A DNA stretch of 64,000 nucleotides from Polytrichum commune (GCA_950295325.1 OX485803.1:76521554-76585553); one strand, 5' to 3'; numbered from the stretch's first letter, positions 1 to 10,907 are shown. The notes: generated by a model from the sequence alone, not told the origin. Numbers and translations: made by a program.

Positions 1-531
1 ACAATCCTTGCCGGACACTAGACGGATAGATTCTTCTCAAATTAATATATGGATCAAACAATATTCCGTGTTCCGAAACTATATTGAGAACGATCTCAAA
101 TATATTATATGTTCTAATATCCCAAATCTATTATGTGTGGACATAAGCACATGTGGTAGAGCACTCAACACCAACTTCATCTACAAAAACACTTTGGGTA
201 GAGCACTCCAAACTAGTTTCACCCAAGAAACATATAAAAGGATTTCTATTATTAGCATGGTCAATAAAATATAGACATTGCAACATACAAAGTGCATGCA
301 ATAAATGCATTTTTCTTCAATGGAAAATTTAGTCCCAAACTTAATAAAAAAATGAACTTCACAACTGTATTGAAATATAGTAAATGGATATTCATCCAAC
401 CCCAAACAATATAGCATTCGCAAGTTCTACCCAAACTTTGCCCCAAGTTTGAGGAGCACACATATGAGTAATATATATTCGTCGAATTACATATTACACT
501 ATAATCATGCTAATACAATCCTACCAACTTC
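1..531. other. AT-rich flank, no gene seen
   Basis: Short open frames on both strands lack any recognisable domain and overlap one another. The stretch lies just past the stop codon of the minus-strand DUF7869-like gene, so it probably holds that gene's 3' untranslated region and flank. No repeat shared with the rest of the window was noticed. Confidence 0.6.
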
Positions 532-1265
532 TCATTCAACGTGGGTTGCTTCTTCTGCGATCCGAGCAAGGTTGTATTTTGCAAAAGTTATGTACTTTTG
601 AGGGATGGACACTGATCCACTATGATTTTTCCGTGGTTTCCATGCTATGAATATGGAATCTGTTTCTACCCAAGATGGACCATGCTCAGAATCCACCTTC
701 CACCGAAAGTTAGGGTTTGTATCCCAGCCTGTATAATGACGAACAACATCTTCATTCCGTGCTGTCGGTCGGTAGTACTCTACTTGTATTTGTCGAAAAT
801 GAGGGCTGGAAGTTACAAAATTTGGTTTGGACAAAGCTCTTGCCACCCACACTGGCTTTGCATATGTCTCATCTCCAGGACGCAAAATGAGCATATAACC
901 TTCATGACAATCCACTGCAATGCGGAAAGATGGTGGCGGACGACTACTAGCAGGCCCCACGTAATGGTCGTCCACATCAAACTCCTCTCGAACCTCTCCA
1001 TTTCCCAAAAGACTAGCCTCCGAAGCTTGTACATTGACACGTGTTTGTGGCCAAAACCCATGCCTTAAAGTAAGGGGTGTATCTTGATGAAGGTTTGCCA
1101 AAGCGCCACGAACACGTGTCCAATATTGTATCCAACTTCCGTAACGAAGCCAACACGATCCACCAACATCCGCCACCCTCAAACTCTCCCAATATTGTAT
1201 GAAGCCTGATATGCCTTTACAAATGTCCTCCAAATTCTTCATGGGTATTGGTTTGCAAGGCTTAG
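532..1265 (-). pseudogene. DUF7869-like gene, 3' part (C-terminal ~242 codons)
   Basis: This is the C-terminal segment of the minus-strand gene whose earlier exons lie at 8547-10907. It codes for about 242 residues and stops with TGA at 532-534. It contains no recognised motif; it is rich in Trp and Tyr, with repeated QYW patterns near its start and an FIAWKPRKN stretch near its end. The frame enters from the left LTR of element A. Setting aside the element and one CTTAG copy, the codon AAG at the target site is shared by both halves, so reading passes from GEPK straight into PCKPIP without a shift. That is direct evidence that this was the last part of one continuous exon before insertion. 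The segment is now cut off from its promoter, and transcripts would have to cross or splice around 7.3 kb. Confidence 0.75.
1261..1265. repeat. Target site duplication CTTAG, left copy of element A
   Basis: CTTAG immediately precedes the TGTCGC start of the left LTR, and the same five bases follow the right LTR at 8547-8551. A perfect 5-bp duplication is typical of LTR-retrotransposon integration and fixes the element ends. Confidence 0.95.
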
Positions 1266-2237
1266 TGTCGCGCACCTCTCCATGAGGAGTGCCCGAAACA
1301 CCATGGGCACAAGGGGGACCCCGGAGTGACACCCGGGACTTGTGGCGCCGTTGGTGAGAGGGCCCAAGTGATCCTAGTGTGGGTGAGGGCCCCGGGCGTT
1401 GGGAACGCCTCCCACCCACGAAGACTAGGAGGCACAAGGGTAAGGCCATGAGTTATGCGTAGCTCATGGCGTGGTGATTCTAGAAAGCTCAAGAACACCT
1501 CAATCGGAGGTGTGAGCTAGGAGTTATGGCCATTTGAGTGGGGCGCTGTCCCGGGACAGCGCCCTGTTACAGCAGTGCCTGGGAGCGATTCCCGGGACTG
1601 CCAAGGTTCAAACAGGCATAACCTCCTCAATACTTGCCCGAATGGGGCAAGTGAGGAGTCCATTGGCATGTACGTGAAGCGTAGATGAAGATGGAGTGGT
1701 TGGTTGTTATGATCAGACATCATACAAGGAAGTTATGATGGTCTGAAGCTGCTGGGGGGTTCTAGGCCCAGCAGCTAAAGGAAAATGTCCACTTGGCCCC
1801 AACTCTTGGTAGAGAGACAAGAGGTTGGTTGACGGTGGGGTAGGGGCCCCGCGTAGAGTCCTAGAGGCTTATATGGGTGAGGTGGTGTGGCCTCACCCAC
1901 CCGAGGCCGAACGGCAAGGCCTCCATGGGCTTTGGCCTATTGTGAGGCCATAGTTGCCTAGTATGCTTCGGGTTGTTGTAGTGTTGATCCGGCAACGCGA
2001 TGATCAACATAGGATTGGACTTCCATGGATGGAAGTCCACATTGGGGAAATGGGTTACCGATTAAGGGGTGAGTCCCGAAAGCAAAGTAGGAGGGTTGGT
2101 TCCCTCCTATGAACTATTGGTCCGGGGTAAGAGGAGCTATCCATTAGCATGGCGGAATGCGAAGGGTTAGCGACTCGTAACCTTTGCTAGAATTGAAAAT
2201 TGGCAAGATTATTAAGGACCTAGCAGGGGTTGCGACA
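1266..2237 (+). repeat. Left (5') LTR of element A
   Basis: This 972-bp LTR matches 7575-8546 at a constant offset of 6309 with no difference seen. It carries the TGT...ACA ends. Two long open frames on the minus strand of the LTR occur identically in both copies; they look like chance frames in GC-rich sequence. Confidence 0.95.
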
Positions 2238-2239
2238 CT

Positions 2240-2251
2240 TGGTATCAGAGC
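2240..2251 (+). other. Primer binding site of element A (initiator tRNA-Met type)
   Basis: TGGTATCAGAGC begins two bases after the LTR end. This is the standard plant primer site complementary to the 3' end of initiator tRNA-Met, used to start minus-strand DNA synthesis. Confidence 0.92.
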
Positions 2252-3558
2252 AGGGTTCCAAGTTTTGAGCTCGCACTTTGAGGGAAACATGGCTATCAAA
2301 AATGCGGGTTATGATGGTGAGCCCGGGGTTTCCAAAAGGTTGTGAGGCTCAAATTGGAACAAGGATCATGTGCAAGTGGAATTTGACCATACCATTGGTT
2401 CTAATGACAATGGTGGGCATGAGGGTGGATTTGGTAAGGAAAATGGAGGAGTGCTTTGAAAAGGGCTCCCGCAAACCTCAAAAAAACATTTGGGGCCTAG
2501 AATACCGAATGCACCCAAAACCTTGGAGGGTATTAATGTTGGATTGAAATTTCAATTCGAGATGCTTCGAAGGTTCGGATGTTGAAATGAACTTGGTGCT
2601 AATGAGGCACCCATGGCCTCTTATGGCCTATGTGCGCTATTCAAACGCACAAATGAAGGATACACCTAAAACGGACGAGCTTTCTAAGAAATGCATCGTT
2701 TTAGGTGGGGCTTTAAAAGCGGGTGGTGGATGCCTTGTTTAAGTCCCCAAGGCTTCTTGAGGACATGGTGGGGACCATCAAGTTCGCAAGAGCATTGAAG
2801 CCGATGGTCCCAAAGAGAAGTTTGGCGGCGCATCACCACAAGTGGCTTTAGCCAAAGTAGGTCCCAAAGAAATGAGTGCAAATTGTTTGGTCCATTTTAC
2901 TTAGGCAAAACATGTTGGTGCCGCGGACGGAATGTTGAAAGGTGGCTTTATGCTTCCAAAGCAAATCATACTTGTGCCGCGGACGGAATGTTGGGAGGTG
3001 GGTTTGTCCTACCAAGGCAATTCATGTTCGTGCCGCGGACGGAGTGTGGGAAGGTGGCTTTGTGCTACCAAGGCAAAACATGTTTGTTTTGCGGACAAAC
3101 TATTAGAAATTCGTTTTGTGGCACCAAACCAATTTATCCCGCGCACGAAATGTTTGAAGTTGGCTTTGCGGACCAAGCCAAGCCAAGTTGCGGAGGACCA
3201 AATGTAAGACGATGGCATTGTGGCCAAGGCTAGTAGCCTTAAGCCGAGGCCAAGTCTTTTGTACCTTGAGGCTCAAATGAATGGGAGATATGTCTCATGA
3301 GTTGACAAAGAGGCAATGGACTCTTTCATGAGCCCAAAGCTCACAAGGGAGTTGGGGCTTGCCAATTGATAGAGCGGGCAAGCCCACCAAGGTGCGGTTT
3401 GGAAAGGGCGAACCGCATGAGACAAAGGAGGCCGCGATGCATGTAACCTTTCAATGTGGGACATTGGATTTTTGTCAAAATTTCACACCAAGTGAAATAG
3501 ATGAAATGCATGTCATTGTGAAGGCCGCCTTCTTTGAAACTCACATGATAGATGTGAG
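2252..3558 (+). pseudogene. Degenerate gag/protease region of element A
   Basis: The 1.3 kb after the primer site sits where gag and protease belong, but I recognise no zinc knuckle, gag helix pattern or DTG/DSG protease site. Short frames (for example 2278-2547) are closed by stops and resemble nothing known. A 56-bp tandem repeat lies inside it (2905-3150). It is probably a decayed or replaced gag region, as expected of a non-autonomous derivative. Confidence 0.55.
2905..3150 (+). repeat. Tandem repeat, 56-bp period, inside element A
   Basis: The core GTGCCGCGGACGGA or a variant recurs at about 2918, 2974, 3030, 3086 (decayed) and 3136 (decayed), with a shared GGTGGCTT...CCAAGGCAA stretch between. 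The period is 56 bp for the first four copies. Since 56 is not a multiple of three, the array cannot encode a repeated peptide in one frame. Confidence 0.8.
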
Positions 3559-4060
3559 GTGCAAGCCGGGTGTTTGCAATGCATTATGATGTGTCATAAT
3601 AGCAAAGAATTGAAGTTCAAATTGACAAGGACTCCTATGGTAGGAGGACCCAAGTTGAATTTGGTCTTAATGGACCAAATGCAAAATATAAACATAATTG
3701 TCGTGGTTCAATTGGAGCAACTCCAAAGAACGTATGGGGAGGCGAGGAAAAATGGGCCTCCCCCAAATCACATTGGTGGGATGTTGGTAAGATACAAGGA
3801 TGTATTCACCAATGTGTTGCCCAAAAAAATTACCGCCAAGGAGTGAAAAATAACTTTGCTCAACGAGAGATTGAGTTCTTGAGGTATGTGGTGACAAAGG
3901 ATGTTGGTGGATGAACATGAAGAATGTCAAAGCAATCCAAAAGGAGAATTGGCCCTTCATTCAAAAAAATGCTTAGGTCATTTGTTGGCCTAGCCAACTA
4001 CTACCACCACTTCATTCAAGAGTTTTTGAAGGTTGCTAGGACCTTAATCAACTTATTGAG
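3559..4060 (+). pseudogene. Reverse transcriptase remnant of element A, catalytic core deleted
   Basis: Two pieces of a Ty3/Gypsy reverse transcriptase remain. At about 3775-3845, MLVRYKDVFTNVLPKK resembles the stretch just before the RT domain. From about 3865 there is EFLRYVVTKD, and from 3971 LRSFVGLANYYHHFIQEF, which is the connection between RT and RNase H. Only about 20-50 bp separate the two, so the whole palm region that should contain the PFGL and YxDD-type motifs is missing. Stops at 3844-3846 and near 3910 confirm that nothing functional is made. Confidence 0.75.
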
Positions 4061-4062
4061 GA

Positions 4063-4975
4063 AAATGGCTATCCCAAGAGTGGGATGAGCCTTGTCACCA
4101 AGCCTTTGGGGAGCTCAAGAGTAAGTTCTCTTCACAAGATGTGGTTAAGTTTCCGGATTTTCGTAAGCATTTTGAGGTGCACATGGAGGCGAAGGATTTT
4201 ACCATTGGCGGATGTTGATCCAAGATGGATGACCATTGCTTATGGGAGCATTAACCTCCATGGTTGTTGAACCTTGTCCGGCGTGTGCAAGAAATGGTTA
4301 TCCCAAGAGTGGGATGAGCCTTGCCACAAAACCTTCGGGAAGCTTAAGACCAAGTTCTCTTCGCCGCCCATGTTCAAGTTCGTGGAGTTGGCAAACCTTT
4401 GAGGTGCATACGGGGGCGGGTGACTTTACCATTGGCGGATGTTAAGGCAAAATGGATGGCCATTGCATATAAGAGCATGAAGCTTGATGGTTGTTCAACC
4501 TTGTCCAACTTGTGCAAGAAATGGCTATCCCAAGAGTGGGATGAGCCTTGCCACCAAGTCTTTGAGGAGCTTAAGACCAAGTTCTATTCGCCACCCGTGC
4601 TAAAGTTTTTGGAGTTTGACAAACCTTTTGAGGTGCATACGGGGGCGAGTGACTTTACCATTGGTGGATGTTGATGCACGATAGATGACCATTGTATATG
4701 GGAGCATGAAGCTCGGTGGTTGTCCGACCTTGTGTGACTCGTGAAAGAAATGGCTATCCCAAGAATGGGATGAGCCTTGTCACCAAGTCTTTGGGGAGCT
4801 TAAGAGCAAGTTCTCTTCGCCGCCCGTGCTCAAGTTCGCGGAGCTTGACAAACCTTTTGAGGTGCATACGGGGGTGAATGACTTTGCCAATGGTGGATTT
4901 TGTGTAAGATGGATGGCCATTGCATATGGGAGCATGAAGCTCGATGGTTGTCAAAGAAGACAACCAACTCATGAC
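4063..4975 (+). repeat. Four tandem copies of the RNase H start region in element A
   Basis: The phrase AAATGG(C/T)TATCCCAAGA starts copies at 4063, 4292, 4519 and 4748, with periods of 229, 227 and 229 bp. Each copy codes, in shifting frames, for the EWDEPCHQ...FEVHTGA...DFTIGG stretch that starts a Ty3 RNase H domain. A normal element has one such stretch. Because the period is not a multiple of three, the copies fall in different frames, so this is a DNA-level amplification, not a functional multidomain protein. Only the last copy runs on into the downstream RNase H sequence (QRRQPTHDKELL, to about 5080). Confidence 0.85.
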
Positions 4976-5589
4976 AAAGAACTTCTTTGCCGTAGTGCAT
5001 TGCTTGAAGATGTGGCGACATTATATGGGGTCGCACAAAGCAAAGGTCTACATGGACAATGTGTCCTAAAAGTATTTTGACATACAAGCATAAGTGAACG
5101 CCAAGTCATTGCGGAGGCATGATAGTTTGGCGCTTATGAAGGTGGATTTGATCCACAAACCGGACCGTGGAAATGTGGTGCCGGATGCGCGAAGTAGACC
5201 GGAAGAGTTCCAAGCAATGAGAACCATCCAAACCTTGTGGCTAATGTGTGCCGGCGAAGAAAACTTGTGATGCAAGATACGGGAGGGGTAAATTAACTAC
5301 CCCAAAGCACAAAAACTTTTAGGTGAGCTTCGCAAGAGCAAGGTGCTCAAAGAGGTTAAGTTGGTGGACGGATTGTTCAAGTGCAAACAAAGTCGGGTAT
5401 ATGTGCCACAAGGCAAGTTGAGGCTATCGGTTTTGAAGGAGGAATATGATAGTCCTATTGCCGGCCATAGAGGAGAGAAAAAAAAACCGCCATAGAATGG
5501 TGTCATGGAGGTACCATTGGCGGTGCATAAAGGAAGATATAGCCCACTTTGTGAAGGCTTGAATTAAAGTGCAAACTGAACCGAGCCTC
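4976..5589 (+). pseudogene. RNase H end and integrase N-terminal remnant of element A
   Basis: Decayed coding traces include KVDLIHKPDRGNVVPDA (about 5139-5190), the usual end of the RNase H region, followed by a GLFKCKQSRVYVPQGK-like stretch (about 5370-5420) and an EEYDSPIAGHRGEKK stretch that should be the histidine part of the integrase zinc finger. Several stops and shifts interrupt it. Confidence 0.6.
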
Positions 5590-6211
5590 TTACCAAAAGC
5601 AAGGCGGCTTCTTGCAACCGTTGCCTATCCCGTTGGCGCCATGGCATGGTATGTGCATGGACTTGATCACAAGTTTGCCGGAGTCACATGGGTATGATGC
5701 CATCTTGTTGATGGTAGAGCGGTTTGCCAAGTGGGCACACATGGTGCCGATAGTGGGAACCGCCACCGCGTTGGAGACCGCATAGCCTTTTCTCAAAGGA
5801 TGGTTGAGGCACCACGGGTTGCCAAGAGTGATTGTGTGGGATCAAGATCCAAAGTTCACAAGTGCATTTTCAATGCATTGCTCTAAGGAGGTCGGAATGA
5901 AACTAAGGTTTAGCACGACCTTGCATTCCCAAATGAATGGGAAATCGGAACGTGTGAATGGAGTCTTGAAGCAATACTTGAGGAACTTGGTGGGGGCGGA
6001 CCAAGGAGATTGGGCGGACTATGTGGGTCGAGCGGAGTGTAATTGCAATGTAGCCACGCACTTGGCTACCAAGGGGTGGTCTTTGGTGGTGGCTTATGGA
6101 GTGGATGCGCTCCAACCTATTAACCTAGCTCTCGAGGGGGCACATTCAACACTAGAGTTCAACCAAGATGGTGAGGACTTGGCCAAGAATGTAAACAAGT
6201 CTTGGAGATGA
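5590..6211 (+). pseudogene. Integrase catalytic core remnant of element A
   Basis: The frame 5804-6211 holds GLPRVIVWDQDPKFTS, with the second catalytic Asp, and SQMNGKSERVNGVLKQYLRN, with the catalytic Glu, both typical of chromovirus integrase. The first Asp region (about 5650-5790) lies in another frame. A TAG and a frame change at 5783-5803 separate the parts. The protein would not be active. The spacing between motifs is normal for the family. Confidence 0.82.
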
Positions 6212-6760
6212 CCAAGTTGTTGGTGGAGAAAACCCGAAGGTGCTACGGAGTGCAAGTCAATGCCGGAAGACGCGAAGTGGAGTATGAGGTGGGCCAAAAG
6301 GCGTTGTTGAATGTGAACAACTTCACTTAGCCGGAAGGCCTCACTCCAAAGTTTATGTCCAAAATTGGAGCTCCGTTTCCCATTGTGGAACAAGTGGTCA
6401 AGGACATATATAAGTTGGAATTACCGCCGGAGATCAAAGTGCATCCGACATTTCATGTCTCATTACGAAAGTCATTTTAGGACGACACCTTGTGGCCCGA
6501 TCACAAGCAAGTGATTAGGCCACCTCCCGACCTTGTGGACGTCATTTGGAACATGAGGTAAGAGGGCATCCTCAAGTGTAGGAAGCCCAAGTGAAAATGA
6601 AAGAAAAAGTACAAAGGAGTACTTGGTGAAATGGTGAGGATACCATGAGAAAGAAACCGCTTGGGTGGCGGCAAGAGACATGGTCAACACCAATGAATTG
6701 GTGAAGCACTTTGGAGAAACTAAGGCTAAGGATTCCAATAAAATGAAGCGTAGGCATTGA
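6212..6760 (+). pseudogene. Integrase C-terminus and chromodomain remnant of element A
   Basis: A HPTFHVS-type stretch near 6440-6475 marks the end of integrase. Around 6620-6720 the sequence reads EYLVKW, a TGA stop, then GYHEKETAWVAARDMVN, which matches a chromodomain with a stop inside it. Chromodomains at the integrase end define chromoviruses and guide insertion by binding modified histones. Stops also occur at about 6478 and 6559. Confidence 0.7.
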
Positions 6761-7574
6761 TGAGGACATCAATCTCCTTTAGTGGGGGAGAGACGCTAGT
6801 AGCACACTTAGCTTCGAGGTTAATTACTCCACAACATTAACTTGTTCTTTGGCTTGAGGGAATAAAGTCCAAACTTTAGTGGTGCAAAGAGAAAAGTATG
6901 AGATGAGGTCCTAGTCTTGTACTTGTGCTTGGTTAATGGAAGAGGGGGAATAGATATGCCAAACTAGGTTGGGTAAGCCGAGTAATTGGGGGCCATGGCT
7001 TGGAGGGGCCTTGGATAAAACCAAGAAACTTCTTAGTTGTGGGCTTGTCCGGGCGGGGACAAGGTGATGGCGCGTGCTCATAAAAGTGCTACCCGCGAGC
7101 TAACGAGAGTTGGCGCATGGGAGTCATGAACCCATGTCTCGAAAGAGCAAAGTGGGAACCGAGTCGGGCGGGACTTGGCATCACCCCCGTGCGATCGAGG
7201 CGTGGCTTAACAATGGAAAGTCATCTCGGAGTTGCAACCGAGACAACTTAGTGGAAGCGTTGAGGTCTCGCCTAGATGTGTCAGGTTAGGCTAGAGGAGC
7301 CTAACGGGGGAGGCCCCAAAGGAGGGGCAACCCAAGTGAGTCCTAAAGTAGGTGGGTCTAGTATAGGTTAGGTCCTTAGATGACAGATCCAAGGTCGCTA
7401 ACGGACCACCTAGGAACGACACCTTTGGGACTATGCCAAATTTGAAGATGCATTGTGGGGGTCGCGCCCTAAGGTAAACACAATGCCGCACCATAGAGGA
7501 TGGCAACTTGAGAATTGGTGTGCCGACTACGAGTATAGTCGATGAGGGCATCGACTCCGTTTGGTGGGGGTGAG
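6761..7574 (+). other. 3' untranslated part of element A with polypurine tract
   Basis: No protein signal was seen after the chromodomain remnant. The last bases before the right LTR, TTTGGTGGGGGTGAG at about 7560-7574, are the G-rich tract expected to prime plus-strand DNA synthesis. Confidence 0.65.
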
Positions 7575-8546
7575 TGTCGCGCACCTCTCCATGAGGAGTG
7601 CCCGAAACACCATGGGCACAAGGGGGACCCCGGAGTGACACCCGGGACTTGTGGCGCCGTTGGTGAGAGGGCCCAAGTGATCCTAGTGTGGGTGAGGGCC
7701 CCGGGCGTTGGGAACGCCTCCCACCCACGAAGACTAGGAGGCACAAGGGTAAGGCCATGAGTTATGCGTAGCTCATGGCGTGGTGATTCTAGAAAGCTCA
7801 AGAACACCTCAATCGGAGGTGTGAGCTAGGAGTTATGGCCATTTGAGTGGGGCGCTGTCCCGGGACAGCGCCCTGTTACAGCAGTGCCTGGGAGCGATTC
7901 CCGGGACTGCCAAGGTTCAAACAGGCATAACCTCCTCAATACTTGCCCGAATGGGGCAAGTGAGGAGTCCATTGGCATGTACGTGAAGCGTAGATGAAGA
8001 TGGAGTGGTTGGTTGTTATGATCAGACATCATACAAGGAAGTTATGATGGTCTGAAGCTGCTGGGGGGTTCTAGGCCCAGCAGCTAAAGGAAAATGTCCA
8101 CTTGGCCCCAACTCTTGGTAGAGAGACAAGAGGTTGGTTGACGGTGGGGTAGGGGCCCCGCGTAGAGTCCTAGAGGCTTATATGGGTGAGGTGGTGTGGC
8201 CTCACCCACCCGAGGCCGAACGGCAAGGCCTCCATGGGCTTTGGCCTATTGTGAGGCCATAGTTGCCTAGTATGCTTCGGGTTGTTGTAGTGTTGATCCG
8301 GCAACGCGATGATCAACATAGGATTGGACTTCCATGGATGGAAGTCCACATTGGGGAAATGGGTTACCGATTAAGGGGTGAGTCCCGAAAGCAAAGTAGG
8401 AGGGTTGGTTCCCTCCTATGAACTATTGGTCCGGGGTAAGAGGAGCTATCCATTAGCATGGCGGAATGCGAAGGGTTAGCGACTCGTAACCTTTGCTAGA
8501 ATTGAAAATTGGCAAGATTATTAAGGACCTAGCAGGGGTTGCGACA
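7575..8546 (+). repeat. Right (3') LTR of element A
   Basis: This is the second 972-bp copy of the LTR at 1266-2237, with the same ends and no difference seen. It is followed directly by the CTTAG target duplication at 8547-8551. Confidence 0.95.
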
Positions 8547-9304
8547 CTTAGGCTCTCCGTCAGGCAACATCGTCCTTCCTTCCCCATCAACACGCCATAC
8601 AAGGAGACCCTCCGGCGGGCTCCAGTCTTGTGATGTGCATAACAACTTGTATTGCATGGCGGGGACACCATCGTCACGCACGTAGAACCGAAATTGTTGT
8701 GCCTTCGTATGCCCGATCAATCGGTGAGCTCCGCTTCGAATATACGGTTCTATAAATGCCTTGAAGTCTGGAACCTCCTCGATCATATGGGGGATGACGG
8801 GAATGTTCTCCAAATCCATGTATGACTTCGTCAACAATGGGATTGTTGGAAAATCCTCCTCGCGCAACTTCATGCTCCACCGCCCAAAGGACGCATCAAT
8901 ATCATCGTGCGTGTGGCCTACCAATAGAAAGGACACAAAAACCTCCTTGAAAATGCCTTTCGCAACCAACAACGACCAATATGCAAAAACATATCTACTT
9001 TTATTGTCCTTCGCACAATTGTCCAATTGGACACGCAGAGTTGGGGGCAAATTCTTGGCAATCACATTTTCACTTGGTGGCTCCGGCAATGAGTGTACGC
9101 ATACATCTCTTCCATCCAAGACCGCTTCATATAGAGGTGTTGATCCCGAGTTTTCAAATAACAATCTTGATGAATAGGACGGCGGTTTCTCCAAATCACG
9201 TAAAAGCTTTGCAAATGACCCTATCGTGTGGTTTGAATCCGCCGGATACAAATCAAGAGCATAATGAGCATATTTGACATCACCATGCCCATGTGCAATC
9301 ATTC
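8547..9304 (-). pseudogene. DUF7869-like gene, middle exon with conserved core
   Basis: This exon encodes about 252 residues. It holds the family's best-kept core: VQLDNCAKDNKSRY, then about 20 residues on LLVGHTHDDIDASFGRWS. The LDN and GHTHxDID signatures recur in DUF7869-type proteins of plants, algae, fungi and animals, which are repetitive and suspected to be transposase-derived; no activity is established that I know of. The acceptor is GCAG at 9308-9305, giving an 84-bp intron (9305-9388) with GT at 9388 that rejoins a split Gly codon. At its other end the exon is cut by element A, whose right target duplication is 8547-8551. The family name is recalled from motif patterns and was not searched. 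Confidence 0.7.
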
Positions 9305-9388
9305 CTGCAAAGGCAACCCAATGGTTTAATATTCAACTATAACACCAAAAAATTCACATGGTGTACATGTATGGCCCCAAGTACAAAC

Positions 9389-10907
9389 CTAAACGCACAA
9401 ATTTGTGTTTAGGTAATGCAATGCAATTGTTATCAAAATCACCTGTAACCGAAACAGGAAGCTTAAAAAGGCCGTCCGTGGCTTTGATTCGATTTGCAAA
9501 ACATGGTGAGGCTGTTTTGGCATGGTCCATCTTGTCATGGATGATTGTAAGGACTTCCAAGGGCCTGGAGATGGACAAAGCTCTATTTGTGTAGTAATCA
9601 TTACGGTGTGCCTCTTGCATGTTCACATGCTTGAAATAGTTCATTTGATGTGCGGCATAGGACTCTGTCCCCATCGTGTGTGCATCTCGAAGGCGTTTCA
9701 ACTTCTCGCATTTGGAACAACGAGCAAATTTGTCGCCTCGTCTTTTTGTGATGTATTCGCTAAAGTTCGATTTTTTGATAGCACTCAGTTTCGACAACGA
9801 AATTGGGTCCAACCCGGCCTTCTCGCCAACTGCGTTTACGTCCAACAATATGTCTTTCCATTTCGTGCCTGTAGGAAGAACCTTCTCCACAACCTTTTCA
9901 CCGGTTGCGAGTGTGCGTGTTTTGTGCGGCATTGCATCGGCAAGGGGGACAATGATGGTTGCCAGAGTGGCTGTTGCTTGTCTCGTTGCTTCTCTTGGTT
10001 TCTTTAAGCCCATGTTCCCATGGTGACGGGCACGGCGGCCTTCATTGGCATACGCGGCTTGTCTATAAAATTCCGCTTTCGACACACCATGAATGGTGTA
10101 CCATGCCGTACAACACACGTCTATGCTCTCAAGGGTGATGACCTTGCGACCCGCTCCGTTCACATGTATCGCCCTATGGACATCAAGTTTTTTGGTGGAT
10201 CTTAGACGGAAATCTCCAAGCCACATTTCTTCACGGATGGCCTTCAATTTATCTCTTGGGAACAATTGGCAACAACGATGTACACAACAATCCTTCGTAG
10301 CAACTTCTCTAATAGACTCCTCACAGAGCAACCTTTGACGTTTACACTTATTTGCAGACGGAGTAGGACGTGTCAATGTTTCGTACTTCCGAAGGCCTTT
10401 GCGTGGCCGAATGTTTGCTTGGAGCTCCTGTTGGATTTGGACGTGTCGTCGCTTATGGTCGCGCAAGCTAACCCCCTCAATTGTCACATTCCTCAACGGC
10501 CACCTTCGCAACGAGAACCTATGAGTTGGATTGACTTCCGAATATACGAGTGATTATAATATAACAACTCCAACGTCCTCGGTGCCAAGGGGGTGTTCAT
10601 CAATGCAATCTTGTGGATGTGTGTTACGACAAATACCCTCCGCCACAGCAACTCCACTGTCATTAACAAGTACCACGTCCAAATTCACCCATGAAGCTCG
10701 TGAAAGCCCCGCACATTCCACAATGGGGCAAAAAGGGTCAGATGGCGAAGGACTCCCCAAATGACCTTCATCTGCACTGTCATCAAAACTATCCTCCCCG
10801 ACAATGTCTAGCTCATCCCCAGACAGAGATTTGGTGCTGCCCATGTCTTCAGAGAAGGAATCCCCTCTTCCACCAACTCCCTCCATTACGCCTACACACA
10901 TGCACAT
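9389..10907 (-). pseudogene. DUF7869-like gene, 5' exon with in-frame TAA
   Basis: The exon begins at an ATG at 10907 with an acidic, Ser/Asp-rich N-terminus (about 117 residues). It meets a TAA at 10556-10554, then stays open in the same frame for 388 more codons down to the splice donor at 9388. The second part has a basic region, a CRS-like ESIDVCCTAWYTIHGVSK motif (residues roughly 265-282) and a CSKCEKLKRLRD zinc-ribbon-like motif, then KMDHAKTASP before the next exon. The CxxC pair and the 'IHGVSK' helix are usual in this family. The TAA may be a nonsense mutation, or may be bypassed by a small intron that I could not place convincingly. Together with the insertion of element A, the copy is most likely dead. 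The 65-bp palindromic array sits about 180 bp upstream of the ATG. Confidence 0.65.

Larger units (their letters stand above)
1266..8546 (+). mobile_element. LTR retrotransposon A (Ty3/Gypsy chromovirus, defective, recent)
   Basis: This 7281-bp element has two direct 972-bp repeats beginning TGTCGC and ending GCGACA, a primer site two bases after the left repeat, a G-rich tract before the right one, and a 5-bp target duplication. The order RT/RNase H, integrase, chromodomain remnant identifies Ty3/Gypsy, chromovirus branch. No open frame covers a full protein: the region that should hold the RT catalytic centre is missing, the RNase H start is tandemly repeated four times, and integrase and chromodomain contain stops and shifts. 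I saw no differences between the LTRs, so insertion was recent and must have used enzymes supplied by another copy. It landed in the DUF7869-like gene, in the orientation opposite to the gene. Confidence 0.93.

Noticed and set aside
622-1068. Plus-strand open frame over the DUF7869-like gene
   Set aside because: Lies opposite the real minus-strand frame and has no domain; shadow frame.
1266-1723. Open frames in the LTRs of element A
   Set aside because: Identical in both LTRs because the LTRs are identical; no domain or link with pol. The frame that seems to join LTR sequence to the gene end at 1449-532 is an artefact of insertion.
9522-10026. Plus-strand open frames over the 5' exon of the DUF7869-like gene
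   Set aside because: Antisense shadows of a conserved minus-strand exon.
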